Shown piece after piece: positions 55,742 to 64,000 of a stretch of DNA of 64,000 nucleotides. Source of the stretch: Adiantum capillus-veneris (Eukaryota; Streptophyta; Polypodiopsida; Polypodiales; Pteridaceae); assembly GCA_014529385.2 (NCBI GenBank), contig CM043969.1, forward strand, positions 76,304,676-76,368,675, written 5' to 3'. The notes beneath the pieces were generated by a model, which was not told the origin of the DNA, did not search any database, and worked only from the letters and a program-made list of their open reading frames with translations. Position 1 is the stretch's first letter. Each line of letters opens with the position of its first letter. The translations under genes and the position numbers were made by a program.

Positions 55742-57339
55742 GGTTTAGAAGGAAAATTGCATTGGAAAACCTACATCGACCAGTATTTGGCAAGCTCTGA
55801 ATGCTTTTGGGAATTTTTTCAACAAGTATCAAGGGATTGAATTTGGCAAGGCCGATTACATTCTAAATCTTGCTTGCCCCTCATCGGCCTCAAGAAATCT
55901 AAAAGCTTCGAAAAGCTTTGCAACCCTCAAGTTTGTCTCAAGGATCAATAGAACTCATAGTAGGACATATCAAATTACATGGTTCCAAAAAAGTTCAAGA
56001 AAGGGAATGGCCTTTATGATTTCCTAATTAAATCCATAGTTGAGGTTATGCTATAGGATGTTCACAAAAGGTCAAATTTCCCAATGCCTAGAAAAGTTCC
56101 AAAGGCATCTCAACAGCCCAATTCCGACAAAGAGCTTGGTTGTGGAAACTACAAAAGCTTCAAGAGAGGGAATAGTGACCAACAAACCTCTCAATGGGTC
56201 TTCCAAGGCCGGTAAGCAAGTTAACTTCAGAGTTTTAAATTCTAAACTTCTTGAATCTCATAGAATTATCCAACAATACAAGCACGACAAAAAAACGTTG
56301 CTATGTAAAGCAAGGTTTTGAAGTCAAGCAAAGCATGAGGCTATATTATATCAGTATTGGGAAATCTAAGGTACACTTGGTTCATTGTGGGTACATTTTA
56401 TGCTTCCACTATGGCGTCAACTCAACAAGGTTGACTAATTTGTCAATGATCAACATGGTTGATTTTATTCTGACTCTATCAAGGTTACATGAAGTATATC
56501 TATCACCGCTTGGCCCTTAATATTTTTCTCATGCACGGTGAGTGCATGCATGCTAAAGTATTAAAAAGCTTCAAGCATAATAGCTCCATAACCTTTTCAT
56601 TATTAATATGCCTTTTTTTGATGCAAGGCTTTAGTTTTATGGAACAATTGCTTCCAAGATATGCTATTAGCATATGTAACTGGGACTTTTTCGAGCATGT
56701 ATAGACTTGTGCCATGCCAAAGAGTTTACAGGGTACATAGGCCACACACTAGGTTTATCAGAATCCATGGCTACTATGAGCCAGATTCAAAATAAAAGCA
56801 AGGCTTATCACCTTTGAGGTGGTACTTCACGTAGTCCTTGTTACTACATTTCAAAGACTGAAAAATCCATGGATCCAAAATTCATTCTCAAGTGAGCATT
56901 CGATTTTGGATTTGGAGACAATACATATAGGATAGGCAACAAGGTTGGAAAATTTCAAGTTTTTGTGTGTGCATTTTTAACGTTTAACTACAAAAAATTT
57001 CACATTTTCAAAGCAAGGTGCTTTGAGGGAAATAATTGGAAGCAAGCCAATGCCCCGCTCATTGAATTTATAAGATCTATGGCACGGTGCCAAGAAGGGC
57101 ACATGAATTGGCGTTCTTGAATACAAGTTTGCCTTTAAATACGACAAGGTCAACACCGCTTCTGGATAGTGCAAGGCACTTAAGATACTTCATTGTCAAG
57201 TGCTTATTTGTTTATTTTGCATAGCATGTCAGACATGCCTATGCAGTGGATTTAATTCCACACAAACAGTTTATATGCTTCCACTACAACACCGGATACT
57301 CTATCAAGGAGATTGTCCCCACCTAATGGTCGGGTGATT
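55738..57339. other. No recognised gene
   Basis: Frames up to 93 codons (56040-56321 on +), Lys/Ser-rich, without a recognisable family. Confidence 0.4.
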
Positions 57340-57572
57340 GCTTCATAATCACCAAGATGGCTTCAAATTAAGGTGGTGTCAGCATGCACTGGAGTCACAT
57401 GATTTCTTTTGAATAGGTAACATCTTCTTTGTCGAGTATTTGCTTCATAAAAGCCAAGATGGCTTCAAATTAAGGTGGTATCAGCATGCACTAGAGTCAC
57501 ATGATTACTTCAGAATAGGTGACATTGGAGTCACATGATTACTTTTTTACAGTAGGTAACATCTTCTTTGTT
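57340..57572. repeat. ~102 bp tandem duplication plus partial unit
   Basis: GCTTCATAA...CCAAGATGGCTTCAAATTAAGGTGGT starts at 57340 and 57442. A partial third copy (TGGAGTCACATGATTACTT...GTAACATCTTCTTTG) ends at 57572. Confidence 0.85.
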
Positions 57573-58984
57573 TTACTAACTTTTATTGCTCACTCTTGAA
57601 GATGTTGCAAGAGTTAACCACAATATTACCCTTCTACCCAATCAAAATTGAGGTTGGTATATTCATTTGTCGGTGCATGTTCTACCAAGTTAATTTTCTT
57701 CTATAGCAAACAAGCATGCCCTGGCTATCAAGCAACTAGTTCATGTGATAACATGACTCATCTAAGAGTGCATCAAGGCATGCAATTTCGTGTTTTCCAA
57801 AACCAAAGAATACCTAGTATTGACTACTTTCTTCAAGGTTTTGCCAGTCTTTCTCTCAATGGGGAGAAATGATTGTTTAAATGATCCAGTCGTGAATAAG
57901 ATTCCATCTCGAGAGGATCTCTTGCTTAGTCTATTGAACCAATGGTGGCATTTTTTTGGGGTAAGACATTGCTGGTGAGATTGACACATCACTTATTGAG
58001 TGAAGTGTTCTTGAACACATAAATGGACTCTTCATACTACTTCTGATTTCAAGGAACAAAGTTCTCAACTACCAAGGGGTAGTAGATGTGGTCATTCTAC
58101 CAATCTTCTCACAATCACTATTGGTAGCAAGGTAAACTATGCTGGTACCCATCTACCTAGTGGGTTAAGTAGTATCTTTTGGGAATTCAACCAAGCGTTT
58201 TGGGCTGCCCAGTTAAGACCAAGGGTTATTGGACACGATAAGACCAAAGGGTTTTTCCAAGCTGCACAATAGTGTTTCACAACTTGTTTTGATGCAAGTG
58301 ACTTGGTTGCATAGCTACAAGGTAGCATTTATGGGAAGGATTTGAGGGTGATGTATCAGATGGAATTGAGGATACCCCTTTTAGTGGTTACCTCTATTAC
58401 AACGTTTATAGGTCTACAGGGTCAGGATCATTTTTGGCACATGTTGTTCGACACAAGGTGTATACCATGGTTTAGGAACTCATGGAGTTTGGTTTAGCCC
58501 ATGTAGGGCAAGGTTTATGGGGGTCCTTGTCATTCCTATCATTGATTTTTTTTTTATTATCCCCACACACAAGTACTTCTTATACTTAACGGATGCCATA
58601 CTTTGTGACATCATTATTTGAGACATGTTCCACATGCAGAGAATATGAGTCTCTGGGATTGACACTGGTGCCTTTTTCTTAATTATGTGTCATGACAAAG
58701 TCCCTATGTGCTGGTCAAATTTGTTTAATAGACCGCTTTAAACATGTCATATTGAGAACAATTTCATTGGCCAAAAATTGTAAGATACTTAGTAAGACAT
58801 GTTACGGTAACAAAGTATTGTTAAAGAACATTAGCGGATGGTTGTTTTTTTTTAGTGTGCAATTGTGCATCCCTCTTCTGTTTATAGCAAGGCTATGTCA
58901 TGTCAATGGAAATGTTTCATTATTTGTGCCTAGATGTGGTTTATGATCGCACTCTAATGTGCTCCAAATGGTTTAGCAAAGTTA
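57573..58984. other. No recognised gene
   Basis: Short frames only. I see no transposon termini before the second copia copy. Confidence 0.4.
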
Positions 58985-58989
58985 CCTAG
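58985..58989. other. Expected left target-site duplication of copy 2 (CCTAG)
   Basis: The five bases before the LTR. The matching right copy would lie about 460 bp beyond the window. Confidence 0.5.
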
Positions 58990-59181
58990 TGAAGGAGTAC
59001 GAGCGCAAGTGCGACGCGAGAGAGAGTGCGAGAAGAAGAGCACGACGATTTGGTGAACTCGCTCTACTGTAATGTGTAGAGCATAGTGAGTTCTTATTAG
59101 GTTTTTACAAAAGAATATGTGTACATACCTGGCGGCCCGCCCACTTACCTGGGCGACCACATTGGACTTTATACCCCAACA
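58990..59181 (-). repeat. 3' LTR, copy 2
   Basis: 192 bp, TG...CA ends, same length as both LTRs of copy 1, with a handful of substitutions. Confidence 0.95.
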
Positions 59182-59194
59182 ACCTCCCACTTAA
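59182..59194 (-). other. Polypurine tract, copy 2
   Basis: The minus strand reads TTAAGTGGGAGGT, abutting the LTR. Confidence 0.85.
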
Positions 59195-59285
59195 AGTCCA
59201 ATGTGGTACTTTAAGTGTGAGAGAAGCTACTATACAAGCTAATATACAAGAGATGTAGAGAAGTGATGTACTACCCTACACCTAA

Positions 59286-62200
59286 CTACTTGCGAAAATG
59301 CGCAAAGCTCTCTGAGGGAAGTCCTTTTGTAAGTAGATCAGCATTATTTTCTGTGGTGTGAACTTTGACAAGCTGAAGTTGCTTATCCTCGAGCATTTCC
59401 CTGATGAAATGATACTTCACATCCACATGCTTTGTCTTTGAGTGATAAACTGGATTGCGAGCCAATTGTATAGCACTTTGACTATCACAATATAACATAG
59501 GCATCTCTTCTTTGATTCCCAAATCTGTTACTAGTCGATTAAGCCAAATTGATTCTTTGCATGCCTCTGATGCTGCAACATATTCAGCCTCTGTAGTAGA
59601 CTGAGTAACACAATCTTGTAATCTAGAACGCCATGATATTGCTCCACCAGCCAATGTAAAGACATACCCTGACGTAGACCTTCGGTTGTCTAAGTCACCT
59701 GCATAATCTGAGTCTGTAAAACCCTTTACACTTAGCTCCTGACTCCCATAGCATATACGCATACTCTTTGTAGCTTTCAGGTATCTCAATATTCCTTTCA
59801 CTGCCTCCCAATGTTTCTTGCCTGGGTTTGACATGTATCGACTTACTACTCCCACTGCAAATGCAATGTCTGGGTGAGTAGCAATCATTGCATACATCAA
59901 ACTACCCACTGCAGATGCATATGGAATCTTATCCATTTCAGCCTGTTATTCCTCAGACACAGGACAATCTTGTTTGCTAAGTTTCACATATGGTGGCAAT
60001 GGAACACTTAGTGCCTTTCCCTTCTCCATATTGAAACGTTGCAAAACCTTGTCAATATATTCTGTTTGAGATAACCAAATCAACTTCTTTGATCTGTCTC
60101 TCTCAATGCGCATACCAAGTATATGACTTGCCTCACCCATGTCTTTCATGTCAAACGATTTTGCCATCTTTGACTTCAAAGCTGAAATTTCTTCCAAGTG
60201 CTTGCCAGCAATCAACATGTCATCCACATACAAAATAAGGATCAGCCAACTGACATCCTTAGCCTTCTTTGTATATAGACAGTGATCGAACTCACTACGT
60301 TTGTAGCCTTGAGAAAGCATAAACTTGTGGAATTTATGGTACCATGCCCTCGGTGATTGTTTTAAGCCATAAAGACTCTTTAACAACTGGCATACCCAAT
60401 CTTCCTTGCCTTTCTCAACAAACCCTTCTGGCTGCTGCATGTAAATTTCCACATCTAAATCACCATGCAAGAACGCGGTCTTGACATCCATTTGGTGCAA
60501 CACCAAATCTAATATGGCAACCAATGCAAGAAAGCATCTCAATGTAGTCATCTTGACCACCGGAGAGAAGACTTCATCAAAGTCAATGCCTTGTTCTTGC
60601 CTAAAGCCCTTGGCAACAAGCCTTGCTTTGTACTTTGGCTGACTATCATGAGCGGTGATCTTACACCTGTAAACCCATTTACAGGGTAGAGCCTTTTTGC
60701 CCCGTGGTAATTTAACTAGCTTCCATGTCTCGTTTTTATGCAGAGATGTCATCTCTGACTACATGGCCAATTGCCAATTCCCGGAGTCCTTCATTTGCAC
60801 TGCTTCCTTGTAACATGAAGGCTCATTGAAATCAGTCAACATGACATAATTCATAGATGGAACAAACCTATCAGGAGGTCGCATGACACGTCCAGATCTA
60901 CGCACAATAGGTGGCTCAGGCTCAGTCCTCCATCTTCTTGGAAGACAACTCTTCTAATCTCCTCAACCCTCTCTGGTTTAGAATGATATTTGGATTCATT
61001 AAAGTGAACATCATTGCTGCGGACAACCTTTCTGGATTCGGGATCCCAAAGTCTGTACCCCATCTCACCAGAATTACCATAGCCTAGAAAGATGCACTTT
61101 CTACGCTTTGGCTCAAGTTTGTTCCTAAATTCCTTTGGAACGTGAGTATATGCCTCACAGCCAAAGACTCTGAGATGCTTGTATGAGGGAATTTTGCCTG
61201 ACCATACCATCTCTGGCACTGAATCCTTCTGCAAAACCTTGCTAGGAGATCTATTTACAAGATGAAAAGCTGTCGATACAGCTTCAGCCCAAAACCCATT
61301 TGGCAGCTGTGCATTAGACAACATACTTCTGACCTTCTCTTGTATGGTCCTATTCATCCTCTCAGCAACACCATTTTGAGGAGGATTGTAAGGAGCAGTA
61401 AGTTCACGTTTTATACCTTTTGACTCACAAAAGTCCTGAAAGGCCTTTGAAACATACTCTCCACCATTGTCAGTGCGTAAGCATTTAAGCTTCTTGCCAC
61501 TCTGATTCTCCACAAGTGTCACAAACGTTTTGAAAACACTAAACGCTTCATCCTTGTGCTTGAGAAAGTAAACCCATACTTTCCTCGAGTAATCATCTAT
61601 AAATGTCATAAAGTAAGAAGCTCCCCCTAGAGATAGGTTAGGCATAGGTCCACACAAATCACTATGAACAAGTGCCAACTTTGTATCTCTTCTACTGCTT
61701 CTATGCTTATGTGGCTGCTGTGTTTGCTTACCATAATGTTGACAATGTTCACAGAATTCAAAATTATTAAATGAAAAGCCAGGCAAATAACCAGAACGAG
61801 ACAAGATTTCCATTCCCTTCTTGGATATATGTCCTAACCGGCTATGCCACAAAGAAACGTTCGGCTGCTCGGTTACATTGATTACATTTTTAGAGACATT
61901 TGATACATAAATCATGTAAAGTCCTCCAGACTTTACTCCATGTGCTACTGTCATAGAACCCTTGGATATCTTCCACATGTTCTGTCCAAAAGTGGTGACG
62001 TAGCCAGCATCATCAAGTAAACCTGTGCTGATCAAGCTCTTTGTAATTGCGAGAACATGTCTCACATTCTTCAGCGTGAAAGAAGAGCCATTCTGAAACT
62101 TCAATTGAACATCTCCAACACCTAAGATCTCACATGTCTGCCCATTTCCTAGCCGAACATGATCTTTAGTGGTCACATAAGAGGTAAACCACTCCTTGTT

Positions 62201-63184
62201 TGGAGACACATGAAGTGATGCCCCTGAGTCTATAATCCAGTCACTCAGTGCATTTCCATCAGATGCTGTAAGAAGAGCCGAGTCCATTGTATTCTTCAAG
62301 AAGTAGATGTCTCCTGACACTAGACTGTCATCCTCTGCAACAGTGTTTGTCACATTTATTTCTTGAATCTTCATTGAGGACTTGTTCTTCTCACCATGGT
62401 CTTCAGCTTTCTCTTTGCCTTTTTCTGCTTTCCATTCTCTGCAGTCTCTTTTCATGTGACCCTTCTTGCCACAATGGTAGCATTCTATGTCACTCTTGCC
62501 TTTAGCACTGCGGGACTTGCTACGAGACTGATTCCGCTTTCCACCTTTGTACTTTTCTTTGGTCCTTCCCCTGACAACTAAGACTGTTCCTTTGCCTTTG
62601 TCCATTGTCTTTCTATTGGTTTCTTCAGTAAGCAGACTTCCTTCTACACCTGCTATGTTCAAACCATCTGGAGGTGCAGAATTACTCAAAGCTGTGCGAA
62701 AAGTGTCCCAACTTTCCGGCAATGTGATCAATAGGAACATAGCTCTAACAGGTTCATCAAACTTGACACCTTGAGCTAACAACTGACTATAGATTGTGTT
62801 GAATTCATTCAGATGATTGGACATAGGTGTCCCTTCTTTCATCTTGAAGTCAACAAGCTTCTTAAGCCAGTATACCTGTGAAGCTGCACTCTGCTTCTCA
62901 TAAAGATCACTCAGCTTTAACCATGCTTGATAAGCCGACATCTCGTTTGCTACATTGAAGTAAACGCTTTCTGCCAAAGTCAGCATAATGGTAGAAAGTG
63001 CTAATTCATCCATTTCGCTCCATTCATCTTCGTCCATATCTTCTGGTTTTATCCCCTTGAGCTTTATAGGTTTTATCTGCTTCTTTTGTACCAACACGTG
63101 CCAAATCTGCTTCTTCCACAATGGGAAATTGGTTCCATCCAGCTTCTTGATATTGTAAAGAGCAGTGTCCTGTGATCCAGCCAT
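59286..63184 (-). pseudogene. Copia Gag-Pol polyprotein, copy 2, with deletion and stops
   Basis: From ATG at 63184 the first 750 or so residues are open: gag with CCHC (Cys235, Cys238, His243, Cys248), protease DSGAS (about 319-323), integrase His447/His452/Cys478/Cys481 and the D-D-E at about 509, 572 and 608. A net 70 bp deletion near 60925-60930 (relative to copy 1, in the linker between integrase and RT) shifts the frame, giving a short junk tail ending at 60851. The RT frame resumes but carries TAG at 60759-60761. RT (YVDD) is then open to TAA at 59946-59948, the stop shared with copy 1. RNase H follows at 59936-59286 and ends five codons early. Integrase has one extra codon beside the second Cys pair compared with copy 1. 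Confidence 0.95.
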
Positions 63185-64000
63185 AGATACGCTTCAGAGT
63201 GGTTTACTTTCCTGGGAAAAATTCGGCAGAGTTTCCCCTGTAAACTGACCTCTGAACCAGTATCAACCTGTCAAATGAACCAAGAAAGCTTCAGATTCTG
63301 CAAAATTTTTGGCAGAGTCTCCTTTGTAAAATGGCTCTGGTGTACTAAAAACAGCTCAAAAAACATTGTCTCTCTGACACTGTAAGCTGCGGGTAAACCT
63401 GTCCTGCACCTGTACTGTCTCTCACTGTCCTGTCACTGTCCTGTAAGCATAGACTGCGACAATGCCTCAACGGCAGTAAAGCAAAGATGCAATCCCAACT
63501 GTCTAACTCACAGTCAAACATCCTCTCTGCCTATCTAAGGGTGCTCGAGGGATCGCTCCAAGACCTGTATCACCGAAAGGATCTCAACATTCGAGAATCC
63601 CCCAGCTCAATAAAAGCTCACTCGACCCTCAACAAAGGCTGCAGTAAATCTGACAGTACATAGACTTCCCACAAAGTCATACATCCACAAATTTCCCACT
63701 GTATGCTGTAACCGCTGCGGCGGTTGTTCGCTGCGTGACTCACAGCCAGCAAACCCTCAACAAACATACATCATCTCTGACAATACATCCCATGTGGAAA
63801 TACCTGCAATGTCAGGATGAAATCTGGAATATCAAGCAACAAACACAAGCTACCTGATGAACTAGTGGATGTCGCCTACAGTCTGTGTGTAGATACGCCC
63901 GTGTCGTATGTGACACGCCTCCAAGAACTGTGAGCCGTCCTTCGATGTGTAGACAGCCACAAATCAACACTCTGGGAGTGTCGATATCCTCAGCACCTGC
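63185..64000 (-). other. Untranslated leader, copy 2 (partial)
   Basis: Aligns with the copy 1 leader with few differences and runs off the window. Confidence 0.9.

Larger units (their letters stand above)
58990..64000 (-). mobile_element. Ty1/copia retrotransposon (copy 2), minus strand, cut by window end
   Basis: Same family as copy 1, nearly identical throughout: 3' LTR 58990-59181, PPT, coding region 63184-59286 and leader to the window edge. By alignment with copy 1 (64000 corresponds to about 53121), roughly 460 bp including PBS and 5' LTR lie outside. It differs from copy 1 by a net 70 bp deletion, a 3 bp insertion and private point changes, so the two are independent insertions and not an assembly duplicate. 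Confidence 0.95.

Noticed and set aside
58990-64000. Copy 2 as an assembly duplicate of copy 1
   Set aside because: Different flanks, a private 70 bp deletion, a 3 bp insertion and many private substitutions show an independent insertion.

Overview
This 64 kb window looks like repeat-dominated nuclear DNA from a land plant, probably one with a large genome. The evidence is two near-identical Ty1/copia retrotransposons with initiator-tRNA-Met primer sites, decayed plant-type CACTA (En/Spm, TNP2-like) transposases, a decayed Ty3/gypsy gag, very long (GA)n/(CT)n and poly-C/G tracts, and no compact gene order. The lineage (fern, gymnosperm, lycophyte, bryophyte or angiosperm) cannot be decided from the sequence alone. 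I found no intact host gene, no tRNA or rRNA gene and no CRISPR array. Almost every open frame outside the retroelements is short and chance-like.

Layout. 0-7.7 kb: unrecognised DNA, then a 1.87 kb non-coding LTR element on the + strand (1973-3837) with clear LTRs, PBS and PPT, a decayed copia gag, microsatellites and two tandem duplications. 7.7-14.5 kb: no gene recognised. 14.5-22.6 kb: two diverged copies (blocks A and B) of a ~3.5-4 kb unit that begins with an ordered array of stem-loops, continues through a (GA)n tract and ends in decayed coding-like DNA; a ~270 bp segment is inverted between the copies. 24.3-25.4 kb: a minus-strand relative of the element at 2-4 kb that still has gag remains. 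26-31 kb: a 34 bp minisatellite, a 154 bp tandem duplication and a decayed minus-strand Ty3/gypsy gag whose leader and primer site run to 33.1 kb. 33.4-33.8 kb: a foldback/MITE-like element with a poly-G tract at one end. 34.6-34.9 kb: three 111 bp repeats.

35.7-42.4 kb: a probable CACTA transposon (+) with a decayed TNP2-like transposase, a second decayed ORF and two internal minisatellites. 43.9-45.2 kb: part of a second TNP2-like transposase on the minus strand. 45.5-47.4 kb: a ~100 bp tandem repeat and another decayed copia fragment with a PBS. 48.04-53.58 kb: a complete copia element on the minus strand (192 bp LTRs, 5 bp target duplication TATGA). 58.99-64.0 kb: a second copy of the same copia family, cut by the window edge.

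The two copia copies encode one Gag-Pol polyprotein (gag zinc knuckle, protease, integrase, reverse transcriptase, RNase H). Each has private lesions, but both carry the same in-frame TAA between the RT and RNase H parts. That shared stop and the ordered stem-loop array in the A/B blocks are the observations most worth follow-up.
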